Below, one piece after another: positions 55,695 through 64,000 of a DNA stretch of 64,000 nt. A program made the translations under genes and the position numbers. The stretch's first letter is position 1; every line of letters begins with the position of its first letter. Below the pieces are notes generated by a model that saw only the letters and a list, made by a program, of their open reading frames with translations, ran no database searches and was not told where the DNA came from. Source of the stretch: Streptomyces sp. f51 (GTDB lineage: Bacteria; Actinomycetota; Actinomycetes; Streptomycetales; Streptomycetaceae); NCBI RefSeq assembly GCF_037940415.1, contig NZ_CP149798.1, positions 2,972,501 through 3,036,500 of the forward strand, in the 5' to 3' direction.

Positions 55695-56663
55695 TTACCC
55701 CTTCGCCGTGCTCTTCTGTGCGAACTCCCACGCGTCCGCGACGATGCCCGCGAGATCCGCGCGGGACGGGTTCCAGCCGAGTCGCTCACGGGCGGTCGCG
55801 GCCGAGGCGACCAGGATCGCCGGGTCCCCGGCGCGGCGCGGCGCGGCGACCTCGGGGATCGGGTGTCCGGTCACCCGGCGCACCGTCTCGATGACCTCGC
55901 GGACGGAGAAGCCGTTGCCGTTGCCGAGGTTGCAGATCAGGTGCTCGCCCGGGGAGGCGGCCTCGACCGCCAGCAGGTGCGCCTCGGCGAGGTCCGCGAC
56001 ATGGATGTAGTCGCGGATGCAGGTGCCGTCCGGCGTCGGGTAGTCGTCGCCGTAGACGGAGATGGCGTCGCGGCGGCCCTGCGCGACCTGGAGGACCAGC
56101 GGGATGAGGTGCGACTCGGGGTCGTGCCGCTCACCGCTCTCGCCGTAGGCGCCGGCCACGTTGAAGTAGCGCAGCGAGACGGCGCCGAGGCCGTGCGCCG
56201 CGGCCTCGCCGGTGATCATGTGGTCGACGGCGAGCTTGGAGGCGCCGTAGGGATTGGTCGGCCGGGTCGGCGCCGACTCCACGATCGGGGTGGTCTCGGG
56301 CTCGCCGTAGGTCGCGGCGGTGGAGGAGAAGACGAGCTTGCGCACGCCCGCCTCGCGCATGGCCGCCAGCAGCGCCATGGTGCCGCCGACGTTGTTGTCC
56401 CAGTACTTCTCGGGCTTCACCACGGACTCGCCGACCTGCGAGAACGCGGCGAAGTGCAGGACGGCGTCGTACGAGGGGTCCAGCCACTTGGCGGCGTCGC
56501 GGATGTCGCCCTCGATGAACGCGGCACCGGCGGGCACGCCCTCGCGGAAGCCCGTCGAGAGGTTGTCGAGGACGGTCACCTCGTGGCCGGCCTCGATCAG
56601 GTGGCGCGCGACCACGCTGCCCACATAGCCGGCTCCACCCGTGACCAGGTACTTCCCACTCAT
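55695..56663 (-). CDS. galE: UDP-glucose 4-epimerase
   Basis: Interconverts UDP-galactose and UDP-glucose with bound NAD. The 322-residue SDR enzyme has [12 protein letters not shown] (NAD loop), [13 protein letters not shown], the catalytic S/T and YxxxK in [12 protein letters not shown] and [12 protein letters not shown], and [13 protein letters not shown]. Its ATG overlaps the galT stop (ATGA), and galK follows at 3 bp, showing a tight operon. Confidence 0.96.
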   Translation of the reverse strand: MSGKYLVTGGAGYVGSVVARHLIEAGHEVTVLDNLSTGFREGVPAGAAFIEGDIRDAAKWLDPSYDAVLHFAAFSQVGESVVKPEKYWDNNVGGTMALLAAMREAGVRKLVFSSTAATYGEPETTPIVESAPTRPTNPYGASKLAVDHMITGEAAAHGLGAVSLRYFNVAGAYGESGERHDPESHLIPLVLQVAQGRRDAISVYGDDYPTPDGTCIRDYIHVADLAEAHLLAVEAASPGEHLICNLGNGNGFSVREVIETVRRVTGHPIPEVAAPRRAGDPAILVASAATARERLGWNPSRADLAGIVADAWEFAQKSTAKG

Positions 56664-57748
56664 GTACTCGCTACCTCTCGCAGTCGCTGAGCCGCGGTCT
56701 CCGGCGGCACGTCGTTGATGAACACGTTCATGCCGGACTCGGAACCCGCGAGGAACTTCAGCTTGCCGGAAGTGCGGCGAATGGTGAAAAGCTCGAGGTG
56801 GAGCGCGAAGTCGTCCCGGTTGACGCCTTCGAACCCCTCCAGCGGGCCGAAGGGAGCCTGGTGCCACGCCGCGATGTACGGCGTCGGCGGCTCGCCCGTC
56901 CCGTCTTTCCCACCGCCCTGTCCGTCGAAGATCCGGTCGAAGCGCCTCAAGAGTTCCAGATAGACCTGGGGGAACTCTGTGCGCGCCGCGTCGTCGAGGC
57001 CGAGCAGATCGGGCACGCGGCGGCGCGGGTAGAGGTGGACCTCGTAGGGCCAGTGGGCGGCGTACGGGACGAAGGCGGCCCAGTGCTCGCTCTCCAGGAC
57101 GACGCGTGAACCGTCCGCGAGCTCCCGCGCGAGGACGTCGTCGAACAGATTCTCCCCTCCGGTCGCCTCCTTGTGGGCGGCGAGCGAGCGCAGCATCAGC
57201 GCGGTACGGGGCGTGACGAAGGGGTAGCCGTAGATCTGCCCGTGCGGGTGACCGAGCGTCACGCCGATCTCGGCGCCGCGGTTCTCGAAGCAGAAGACCT
57301 GCCGGACGGAGGGCAGATGGGAGAGTTCGGCGGTGCGGTCCGTCCACGCCTCCAGGACGAGGGCCGCCTGCGCCTCCGTCAGGTCCGCGAAGGAGGCGTC
57401 GTGGTCGGAGGTGAAGCAGACGACCTCGCAGCGGCCGGAGTCGCCGGCCAGCGAGGGGAAGCGGTTCTCGAACACCACGACGTCGTAAGAGGATTCGGGG
57501 ATCTCGCTCAGCCGGCCGCCCGAGGACGGGCACAGCGGGCACTCGTCCGCCGGGGGGTGGTAGATGCGCCCCTGGCGGTGCGAGGCGATCGCGACCGAGT
57601 CGCCGAGCAGCGGGTCGCGGCGCACCTCGGAGGTGGTGACGGTCGGGTCGAGCGGGCGCCGGTCCACCGCGTCGCGCACCTGGTCGTCGCCCGCGTCGTA
57701 GTAGATGAGCTCACGACCGTCGGCGAGCCGGGTCGAGGTCTTCTTCAC
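56660..57748 (-). CDS. galT: Galactose-1-phosphate uridylyltransferase
   Basis: Transfers UMP from UDP-glucose to galactose-1-phosphate. The 362-residue enzyme has the zinc site cysteines [21 protein letters not shown] and the active-site [15 protein letters not shown] (HPH with the uridylylated His). GTG 57748 ([13 protein letters not shown]) was chosen because GGGGAG is 7 nt before it; an ATG five codons upstream has no such site. It is first gene of the gal operon. Confidence 0.96.
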   Translation of the reverse strand: MKKTSTRLADGRELIYYDAGDDQVRDAVDRRPLDPTVTTSEVRRDPLLGDSVAIASHRQGRIYHPPADECPLCPSSGGRLSEIPESSYDVVVFENRFPSLAGDSGRCEVVCFTSDHDASFADLTEAQAALVLEAWTDRTAELSHLPSVRQVFCFENRGAEIGVTLGHPHGQIYGYPFVTPRTALMLRSLAAHKEATGGENLFDDVLARELADGSRVVLESEHWAAFVPYAAHWPYEVHLYPRRRVPDLLGLDDAARTEFPQVYLELLRRFDRIFDGQGGGKDGTGEPPTPYIAAWHQAPFGPLEGFEGVNRDDFALHLELFTIRRTSGKLKFLAGSESGMNVFINDVPPETAAQRLREVAST

Positions 57749-57927
57749 AGTCGGACTCCCCATCAGCACCCGATCAAACCTTCAAACATAACCGAACACA
57801 ACAAACCACAAGCCACCACCGCAGTCAACGTCACAATCAAACAAAGGTCACCACCGGAAGGGTGTGTTCAGCGAATGCGGAGGCATAGATTCCGGTCCGA
57901 TAGGTTCATGCGACGAAGCGAGTTCTG
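57749..57927. promoter_or_regulatory. Divergent gal promoter region, unusually AT-rich
   Basis: Roughly half G+C against a background above 70%. The minus strand carries repeated GTTTG/TTTGAT words (TTTGTTTGATTGTG, GTTTGTTGTG, GTTTGAAGGTTTGAT) and a possible -10 TATGTT (57785-57790). The S. lividans gal promoter is known to use short direct repeats for induction and glucose repression; these words may be the equivalent. Confidence 0.6.
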
Positions 57928-59628
57928 ATGCAGTCCCCCACACATCCGCCCCAACCGGGCACCCTGCTCGCCGTCGAGCTGCGACTCCCCACGAACGCAC
58001 TCGACTACACAATCCTCGGCATCTACTTCGTGGTCGTCCTGGGCATCGGCTTCGCGGCCCGGCGCTCGGTGCGGACGAGCCTCGACTTCTTCCTGTCCGG
58101 GCGCTCCCTGCCCGCCTGGATCACCGGCCTGGCCTTCATCTCCGCCAACCTGGGCGCCACCGAGATCCTCGGCATGGCCGCCAACAGCGCCCAGTACGGC
58201 GTCTACACCGTGCACTGGTACTGGATCGGCGCCATCCCCGCGATGGTCTTCCTCGGCCTGGTGATGATGCCGTTCTACTACGGCTCCAAGGTCCGCTCCG
58301 TTCCCGAGTTCCTGCTCCTGCGCTTCGACAAATGGGCGCACCTGCTCAGTTCCGTGCTGTTCGCCTTCGCCGCCGTCCTCATCGCGGGCGTCAACCTCTA
58401 CTCGCTCGCGATCGTGGTCGAGGCGCTGCTCGGCTGGCCGCAGTGGGTCGCGATCGTGGTCGCCGGGTTCTTCGTCCTCGCCTACATCACCCTCGGCGGA
58501 CTCTCCTCCGCGATCTACAACGAGGTCCTCCAGTTCTTCGTGATCCTGGCGGCGCTCATCCCGATCGCCGTGCTCGGCCTGCACCGCGTCGGCGGCTGGA
58601 ACGGCCTGACCACCTCCCTGGACAAGACCCACGGCACCGACTTCACGACGGCCTGGGGCGGTACGGGCATCGGCAGCGACAACCCGCTCGGCGCCAACTG
58701 GCTGACCATCGTGCTCGGCCTCGGCTTCGTGCTCTCCTTCGGCTACTGGACGACGAACTTCGCCGAGGTCCAGCGCGCGCTGTCGGCCAAGAACCTCTCC
58801 GCCGCCCAGCGCACCCCGCTCATCGCGGCCTACCCGAAGATCTTCATCGTCTTCCTGGTGATGATCCCGGGCCTGGTGGCGGCCGTCCTGGTCCCGAAGA
58901 TCGGTACGAGCGCCTCGGGTCTCCAGTACAACGACGCGATCCCGTACCTGATGCAGGAGCTGCTGCCGAACGGGGTCCTCGGCATCGCGGTGACCGGCCT
59001 GCTGGCCGCGTTCATGGCGGGCATGGCGGCGAACGTCTCGTCCTTCAACACGGTGTTCACGACCGACATCTGGGCGAAGTACGTGGTCACGGACCGGGAG
59101 GACGGCTACTACGTCCGCTTCGGCCGGCTCATCACGGTGATCGGCGTCCTGGCGTCGATCGGCACGGCCTTCCTGGCCTCGTCCTTCTCCAACATCATGA
59201 GCTACCTCCAGACGCTCTTCTCCTTCTTCAACGTCCCGATGTTCGCGGTCTTCATCATCGGCATGTTCTGGAAGCGGGCGTCGGTGAAGTCCGGCTTCTG
59301 GGGCCTGCTGGCCGGGACGACGGCCGCGATGGTGAACTACTTCGTCCTCTACAAGCAGGGCGTCATCGGCTTCCCCTCCGACCAGGGCGCCAACTTCGTC
59401 TCCGCGATCGTCGCCTTCGTGGCCGGCGGCGTCGTGATGGTCGGGGTCTCGCTCTTCACCGCCCCCAAGCCCGCGCGGGAGTTGGAAGGCCTGGTCTACG
59501 GCACGGTGTCGCCCGGCATGGCCGAGCCTCCCGCCGCCGGTGACGACGCCTGGTACCGCAAGCCCGCCCTGCTGGGCTGGGGCGCGATGATCCTGGCGGC
59601 CGCCTGCTACATCCCGTTCTCGTTCTGA
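57928..59628 (+). CDS. Sodium/sugar (galactose-type) symporter, SSS family
   Basis: A 566-residue transporter with about 14 spans, of the SglT-like group: RRSVRTSLDFFLSGRSLPAW, FISANLGATEILGMAANSAQ, ITLGGLSSAIYNEVLQFFVI, SFGYWTTNFAEVQRALSAKN. It likely brings in galactose or a related sugar with sodium, inferred from divergence from galTEK and from sharing the regulatory gap. ATG 57928 has only a weak GAAGCGAG before it. A small membrane-protein gene follows on the same strand. Confidence 0.92.
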   Translation: MQSPTHPPQPGTLLAVELRLPTNALDYTILGIYFVVVLGIGFAARRSVRTSLDFFLSGRSLPAWITGLAFISANLGATEILGMAANSAQYGVYTVHWYWIGAIPAMVFLGLVMMPFYYGSKVRSVPEFLLLRFDKWAHLLSSVLFAFAAVLIAGVNLYSLAIVVEALLGWPQWVAIVVAGFFVLAYITLGGLSSAIYNEVLQFFVILAALIPIAVLGLHRVGGWNGLTTSLDKTHGTDFTTAWGGTGIGSDNPLGANWLTIVLGLGFVLSFGYWTTNFAEVQRALSAKNLSAAQRTPLIAAYPKIFIVFLVMIPGLVAAVLVPKIGTSASGLQYNDAIPYLMQELLPNGVLGIAVTGLLAAFMAGMAANVSSFNTVFTTDIWAKYVVTDREDGYYVRFGRLITVIGVLASIGTAFLASSFSNIMSYLQTLFSFFNVPMFAVFIIGMFWKRASVKSGFWGLLAGTTAAMVNYFVLYKQGVIGFPSDQGANFVSAIVAFVAGGVVMVGVSLFTAPKPARELEGLVYGTVSPGMAEPPAAGDDAWYRKPALLGWGAMILAAACYIPFSF

Positions 59629-59679
59629 CCTCGTTCCGACGAGTCCTGACCCACTCCGACGAGGGAGCATCAAGAAACC

Positions 59680-59997
59680 ATGTCCGACTATTCGGAAAGT
59701 GACGCGCAGCGCCAGGTCGCGGACCTAGAGAAGAAGTCCGCGACCGCCGCCCGTCTGTTCGACATCCGCCGCATCATCGGCGGCCTGTTCGTGGTCTACG
59801 GCGTCATCGTGACCATCGCCGGCATCACCGCCTCCGACGCCGACCTCACCAAGGCCGGCGGCATCAACATCAACCTCTGGACCGGCCTCGGCATGCTCGC
59901 CCTCGGCCTGTTCTTCCTGGCCTGGCTGTGGCTGCGGCCGCTGCCCCCGACGACACCGGAGACCCCGGCCGAGGAGCAGACTCCCCCGACGGCCTGA
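59680..59997 (+). CDS. Small two-span membrane protein, symporter neighbour
   Basis: 105 residues: a charged helix (DAQRQVADLEKKSATAARLF), a span (IIGGLFVVYGVIVTIAGIT), a loop, a second span (LWTGLGMLALGLFFLAWLWL) and a Pro/Thr-rich tail. No family name is assigned. It follows the sugar symporter by 51 bp, within the same unit, and ends at a strong terminator, so an accessory role in transport is plausible. Confidence 0.75.
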   Translation: MSDYSESDAQRQVADLEKKSATAARLFDIRRIIGGLFVVYGVIVTIAGITASDADLTKAGGININLWTGLGMLALGLFFLAWLWLRPLPPTTPETPAEEQTPPTA

Positions 59998-60006
59998 CTC
60001 CCTTAC

Positions 60007-60041
60007 CCGGGGCCGGAGTTCGCTCAGAACTCCGGCCCCGG
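60007..60041 (+). terminator. Terminator of the symporter unit
   Basis: A perfect 14-bp stem CCGGGGCCGGAGTT with a 7-nt loop CGCTCAG, 10 bp past the stop. Confidence 0.85.
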
Positions 60042-60157
60042 TGCACGAAAAGCTCCTGGACCTGGCACTTTACGTCGCCACACCTCTGTGATCTCCTTCG
60101 CCGGGACAGGTACGGACGGCCTCTGGGGAGGGGCCGTGGGGCAGGGGAGAGTCAGCG

Positions 60158-61465
60158 ATGGACACCGCCGCGGCGGAGACGGTTCAGCCATGCCCCGAGT
60201 GCGGGGCCGAGATCCGCGGGGAAAGCCGCTTTCCTTCGTGGTGCGCCGTCTGCGACTGGAACGTCGACCCGGAACGCCCGGAAGAGAAGCGGGGCCGGCT
60301 CGCCGAGGCGCGGCGGGCCCAGGCCCGACGGCACGGTGAGCGTCTGCTGGCCGAACTGGCCGCGGGCGGAACCCTGAAGGCCCGGGGGGACTCCTCGGCC
60401 CGTCTCGCCTTCGCGGTCGCGCTCGCCGTCCACGCCCTGACCCTGGCCCTGACCGCGGGCGGTGTCTGGTTCCTGGTCGGGAGCCGGGGCGGCTGGGGGA
60501 TGCTGCCGGGCGCCTTCCTCCTCGCCCTGGGGTGGTCGCTGCGGCCCCGGTTCGACAGGCTGCCGGAGAACACCCCCGTCCTGCGCCGCGCCGACGCTCC
60601 CGAACTCTTCGCGCTCGTCGACGAGGTCGCCCGCGTCGCCGGCACCCGCGGTGTCGACGCCGTCGTGGTCGACAGCGAGATCAACGCGAGCGTCCAGAGC
60701 TACGGTCTGCGCGGGCGGCGGCTCCTCACCCTGGGGCTGCCCTTCTGGGAAATCCTCACACCGCAGCAGCGGATCGCCCTGCTGGGCCACGAGATGGGCC
60801 ACTTCGTCAACGGCGACACCCGGCACGGCTTCGTCGTCGGGACCGCCCAGCGTTCGCTGGCGACCTGGTACCACTACTTCGCGCCGGTCGGCGCCGACGC
60901 GCTCGACGACACCGACGTGTTCACCGTGATCCTCAACCTGCTCTACGTCGTACCCCGTCTGCTCGTACGCGGCATGCTGACCGTCCTCGACGGCCTCACC
61001 CTGCGTTCCACCCAGCGGGCCGAATATCTCGCCGACCGGACGGCCGCCCGGGTGGGGTCCACCCGGGCCGCGCTGGAACTCATGGAGCGGCTGCTCATCT
61101 CCGACTCGGCCGCGGTGGTGTTGCAGCGCGAGACCAACCTCTCCGCCCTGAAAGGCCCGCGCGGAGGGCGGGACAGGCGAGAGGCCGCCGGCCGGGCGGA
61201 CGAGCTGTGGCAGCGTCTGGCCGCGGAACTGGCGTCCGTTCCGGAGCGGGAGCGGGAGCGTCTGCGGCGGGTGGGCGCGCTGCGCGGCCACAGCGTCGAC
61301 TCGACCCATCCGCCGACCCATCTCCGCCATGCCTGCCTGCTGATCGGGGAGGACGTACCCCCGGCGGTCGTGACCGACGACGAGCGGGAGCGCCGGATCG
61401 CCGGGGAACTGGCCGCCGCGCGCACCAAGGTGGCCCGGCAGATCCTCCAGGACGGCTACCAGTGA
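60158..61465 (+). CDS. M48-family membrane zinc metallopeptidase
   Basis: 435 residues. It starts with a zinc-ribbon-like pair of cysteine motifs (CPECG and CAVC). Two spans follow (AVALAVHALTLALTAGGVWF, GGWGMLPGAFLLALGWSL). The catalytic HEMGH is in LLGHEMGHFVNGD, and the third ligand is the Glu of RAEYLADRTAA. This is the Ste24/HtpX-like M48 pattern, with quality control of membrane proteins as the known family role. The extra N-terminal zinc ribbon is typical of Streptomyces members. ATG 60158 follows GGGGAGA. The gene ends 1 bp from the convergent ATPase gene. Confidence 0.9.
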   Translation: MDTAAAETVQPCPECGAEIRGESRFPSWCAVCDWNVDPERPEEKRGRLAEARRAQARRHGERLLAELAAGGTLKARGDSSARLAFAVALAVHALTLALTAGGVWFLVGSRGGWGMLPGAFLLALGWSLRPRFDRLPENTPVLRRADAPELFALVDEVARVAGTRGVDAVVVDSEINASVQSYGLRGRRLLTLGLPFWEILTPQQRIALLGHEMGHFVNGDTRHGFVVGTAQRSLATWYHYFAPVGADALDDTDVFTVILNLLYVVPRLLVRGMLTVLDGLTLRSTQRAEYLADRTAARVGSTRAALELMERLLISDSAAVVLQRETNLSALKGPRGGRDRREAAGRADELWQRLAAELASVPERERERLRRVGALRGHSVDSTHPPTHLRHACLLIGEDVPPAVVTDDERERRIAGELAAARTKVARQILQDGYQ

Positions 61466-61466
61466 G

Positions 61467-61868
61467 CTAGGCGGCGGCCAGCTCGCACCACACGTACTTG
61501 CCCGTGTCGCCACCCTGCCGCAGTGGATGCCAGCCCCAGTCGTCGGCGCAGGCGCGGACCAGGACGAGACCCCGGCCCGCTTCGGCGTCGGAGGTGCCCG
61601 GCAGGTCGTACGGCGGTGGCACCGGGCTCGCGTCCCAGGCGCCGATCCGCAGCACCCCGCCCCGCCAGGCCAGCCGCAGGGCCGCGGGCCCCTTCGTATG
61701 CCGTACGGCGTTGGAGACCAGCTCCGCCGCCAGCAGCTCGGCGACGTCCGCGAGGCGGATCAGTCCGTGCAGGGTCAGGACCAGGCGAACGGTGCGACGG
61801 CAGACGGTGACGGCGCGGGTGTCGTGGGGGATGTGCAGGGAGTAGGTCCAGGGCTCGTTCTTGGGCAT
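61467..61868 (-). CDS. RsbW-like ATP-binding protein (anti-sigma type)
   Basis: 133 residues of the HATPase_c_2 class. The N-box is AAELVSNAVRHTKG and the G-boxes are DAEAGRGLVLVRACADDWGW and GDTGKYVWCEL. Such proteins are abundant in Streptomyces and are thought to be serine kinases/anti-sigma factors, often encoded next to XRE-DUF397 pairs, as here. The partner is unknown. It is divergent from the XRE gene at 62106. Confidence 0.88.
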   Translation of the reverse strand: MPKNEPWTYSLHIPHDTRAVTVCRRTVRLVLTLHGLIRLADVAELLAAELVSNAVRHTKGPAALRLAWRGGVLRIGAWDASPVPPPYDLPGTSDAEAGRGLVLVRACADDWGWHPLRQGGDTGKYVWCELAAA

Positions 61869-62105
61869 GACTGAACTCCGTTTCGGGTGTGGGGAGTCGG
61901 GAGTTCGCTGGGCGCGCGGGCGGTGGCAGTGTCACAGCCGCCGTGGCAGGACGCAGTGGTGCGCTTCCGGGTACCCCGAGGTTCCGCAGCGTGTGCGTCG
62001 CGTCACCGACGGTATGGGTAAAATTTGGGCCCGCGCAAGCCGCTGCCGTAATCTTCCCCTCGAAGGTGTCACTGCCTCAGGGCAGTTGGGGCGAGGGAGG
62101 AAGCC

Positions 62106-62957
62106 ATGCCGCGCAGACGGCAGCCAACCGCACGCCAGGAGCGCCTGGGCATCGAGCTGCGGAAACTGCGCGAGGCCGCAGGACTCAAGGCACGCGAGGC
62201 TGCCGCGCTCGTCGGGTCGGACTCCGCCCAGATGAGCCAGATGGAGTCCGGGATCGCGGGGGTGAGCGAGGACCGGGTACGAAGTCTCGCGGCTCACTAC
62301 TCCTGCGCGGACGGGGAGTTGATCGAAGCACTGGTGCGGATGGCGACCGACCGGACACAGGGTTGGTGGGAGGCGTACCGGGGCCTGCTGCCCACGCCGT
62401 TCCTGGACCTGGCCGAGTTGGAGCACCACGCCACGCACCGGCTCGACGTGGAGTTCCTGCACGTCCCCGGCCTCTTCCAGACGGAGGACTACGCGCGGGC
62501 CGTCTTCGCGTACCGGGTTCCCCGACTGCCCGACAACGAGATCGAGTTGCGCGTCCGCCATCGAATGGAACGCAAAACTGTCATCGCCGACCACGCCCCC
62601 GTCCCCTACACGGCGGTGATCCACGAAGCGGCGCTGCGCATCAGGGTCGGCGACCGGACAACTGCTCACCGTCAACTGGCGGGCATTCTGGAGCTCTCCG
62701 AAGCGGACCACATCACCGTGCGCGTCATCCCCTTCGAGCTCGACGGCTTCGCCGGAGCCACGAACGCGATGATGTACGTGGGCGGTGCCGTGCCCAAGCT
62801 CGACACAGCGGTACGCGACGCACCGCACGGCGTGGTGCTCATCGACTCCGAGGCACAACTGGGCACTTTTCGAACGCTCTTCCATATGGTGGAGGCTGTG
62901 TCGCTCGAACCCACCCGTTCGCGTGACTTCATCCACCGGCTGGCGAAGGAACTGTGA
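62106..62957 (+). CDS. XRE-family regulator with DUF5753 domain
   Basis: 283 residues. The helix-turn-helix (KLREAAGLKAREAAALVGSD SAQMSQMESG) is followed by a DUF5753 domain (LEHHATHRLDVEFLHVPGLF QTEDYARAV, VIHEAALRIRVGD, ITVRVIPFELDGFAGATNAM). This is the WhiJ-type regulator class of Streptomyces, which acts with a small DUF397 protein in developmental control. ATG 62106 follows GGGAGGAAG. The stop overlaps the next gene's region. Confidence 0.93.
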   Translation: MPRRRQPTARQERLGIELRKLREAAGLKAREAAALVGSDSAQMSQMESGIAGVSEDRVRSLAAHYSCADGELIEALVRMATDRTQGWWEAYRGLLPTPFLDLAELEHHATHRLDVEFLHVPGLFQTEDYARAVFAYRVPRLPDNEIELRVRHRMERKTVIADHAPVPYTAVIHEAALRIRVGDRTTAHRQLAGILELSEADHITVRVIPFELDGFAGATNAMMYVGGAVPKLDTAVRDAPHGVVLIDSEAQLGTFRTLFHMVEAVSLEPTRSRDFIHRLAKEL

Positions 62958-62965
62958 GGTCCGCC

Positions 62966-63163
62966 GTGACCACCCCCGACAACTGGCAGAAGTCGTCCTT
63001 CTCGGGAAGCGGCGACGGCAACAACTGCCTGGAACTCGCCTCCACCCCCGGCACCGCTCACCTCCGCGAGAGCGACACCCCGGGAATCCGTCTCTCGACC
63101 GCCCCGGGTGCCCTTGTCCATCTCCTGAACCACATAAAGAACAGCACCGACGGGGAAGGCTGA
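62966..63163 (+). CDS. DUF397 protein, WhiJ-system partner
   Basis: 65 residues with the DUF397 hallmarks WQKSSFSGSGDGNNCLELA and HLRESDTPG. DUF397 proteins are encoded directly behind XRE/DUF5753 regulators and may relieve or modulate their binding. GTG 62966 was preferred over GTG 62954, because GAGG lies 6 nt before it; the earlier codon overlaps the upstream stop. Confidence 0.88.
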   Translation: MTTPDNWQKSSFSGSGDGNNCLELASTPGTAHLRESDTPGIRLSTAPGALVHLLNHIKNSTDGEG

Positions 63164-63167
63164 CCCC

Positions 63168-64000
63168 ATGACCGACAAACTCACCGTCAGTGTCCTCGGC
63201 ACCGGGATCATGGGGGCCGCGATGGCCCGCAACATCGCCCGGGCCGGGCACCGCGTCCGCGCCTGGAACCGGACCCGTGACAAGGCCGAGCCGCTGGCCG
63301 GCGACGGCGCGCACGTCGCGGACACCCCGGAGGAGGCCGTGCGGGGCGCCGACGTCGTCCTGACCATGCTCCACGACGGCCCGGCCGTCCTCGACGTCAT
63401 GCGCCGGGCGGCACCCGGGCTGCGCGCCGGGGCCGTCTGGGTGCAGTCCACGACCGCCGGGACCGAGACGCTCGGCGAGCTCGCCGCATTCGCCGGAGCG
63501 CACGGGCTCGTCTTCTTCGACGCGCCCGTCCTCGGGACCCGCGCCCCCGCCGAGGCCGGACAGCTGACCGTGCTCGCCGCGGGCCCGAGCGCGTCCCGCG
63601 ACACGGTGACGCCCGTCTTCGACGCCGTCGGGGCCCGTACCGTGTGGACAGGCGAGGACGGCGCGGGAGGCAGCGCCACCGGGCTCAAGCTCGTCGCCAA
63701 CAGCTGGGTCCTCGCCGCCACCGCCGCGACCGGGGAGGCGCTCGCCCTGGCCGCGGGCCTCGGCGTGGACCCGAAGGACTTCTTCGGCCTCATCGAGGGC
63801 GGCCCGCTCGACATGGGCTATCTGCACGCCAAGGCCGCCCTCGTCCTGGAGGACCGGCTGTCCCCGGCGAGCTTCGCCGTCACCACCGCCGAGAAGGACG
63901 CCCGGCTGATCGTGGAGGCGGGGCGGCGGCACGGCGTGCGTCTCGACGTCGCCGAGGCCGCCGCCGAACGCTTCGGCCGCGCGGGCGCCCTCGGCCACGG
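63168..64000 (+). CDS. NAD(P)-dependent beta-hydroxyacid dehydrogenase-like, 3' end cut
   Basis: 277 residues are visible before the window edge. The Rossmann loop is VSVLGTGIMGAAMARNIARA with WNRTRDKAEPL after it. The family segments FFDAPVLGTRAPAEAGQLTV and the lysine in GLKLVANSWVL complete the 3-hydroxyisobutyrate dehydrogenase/GlxR/imine-reductase-like pattern. Substrate cannot be told. ATG 63168 is 4 bp after the DUF397 stop, but coupling may be fortuitous. Confidence 0.9.
   Translation, partial: MTDKLTVSVLGTGIMGAAMARNIARAGHRVRAWNRTRDKAEPLAGDGAHVADTPEEAVRGADVVLTMLHDGPAVLDVMRRAAPGLRAGAVWVQSTTAGTETLGELAAFAGAHGLVFFDAPVLGTRAPAEAGQLTVLAAGPSASRDTVTPVFDAVGARTVWTGEDGAGGSATGLKLVANSWVLAATAATGEALALAAGLGVDPKDFFGLIEGGPLDMGYLHAKAALVLEDRLSPASFAVTTAEKDARLIVEAGRRHGVRLDVAEAAAERFGRAGALGH

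Noticed and set aside
57868..59673. Long minus-strand open frame opposite the sugar symporter
   Set aside because: Shadow of the symporter, which has clear membrane segments and family motifs.

Overview
The window is about 64 kb of very GC-rich actinobacterial chromosome. Codon use (G or C at most third positions), frequent GTG/TTG starts, leaderless promoters and gene order all point to a Streptomyces core region. From memory, the order matches the S. coelicolor stretch around eno, mfd, glmU, ppc and gal (roughly SCO3094 to SCO3140). No phage, insertion sequence, CRISPR array or rRNA operon was seen. One tRNA (Gln, anticodon TTG) is present. Both ends cut a gene.

Positions 1-15 kb lie mostly on the minus strand. 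They hold a DUF501 gene, a DivIC/FtsB-like division protein, enolase, two secreted resuscitation-promoting factors (rpfA under a c-di-AMP riboswitch, rpfC without one), a cytochrome P450, MazG, a SurA-like lipoprotein, a secreted Rv2525c-like protein, a soluble Ser/Thr kinase with its membrane partner, and a methylase-like protein fused to an HTH and a type I specificity-like tail. Positions 15-21 kb are accessory-looking: a lipoprotein, a probably frameshifted HEAT-repeat gene, a secreted HNH nuclease-like protein, a TetR regulator with a repeat-built N-terminus, and a G-rich minisatellite.

Positions 21-33 kb carry mfd, a MacB-like ABC transporter pair, a DHA2 drug exporter, an acetate-type symporter with its DUF485 partner, and a coiled-coil protein. 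Positions 34-39 kb are the most distinctive region. Two divergent operons combine deaminase-fold domains with SUKH and YrhB-type immunity domains, in the style of polymorphic toxin-immunity modules, but with no export signal. Repeats follow, then an orphan histidine kinase.

Positions 41-46 kb are housekeeping: tRNA-Gln, glmU, prs, rplY and pth. Next come ppc, divergent from an acyl desaturase-TetR operon with an overlapping palindromic operator. After these lie a VOC protein, a trans-aconitate methyltransferase and a MarR regulator, whose gene overlaps a convergent orphan response regulator gene. Positions 54-60 kb form a galactose locus: galT-galE-galK divergent from a sodium/sugar symporter, with an AT-richer promoter between. 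The window ends with an M48 peptidase, a Streptomyces-type regulatory triad (RsbW-like ATPase, XRE/DUF5753, DUF397) and a truncated beta-hydroxyacid dehydrogenase-like gene.
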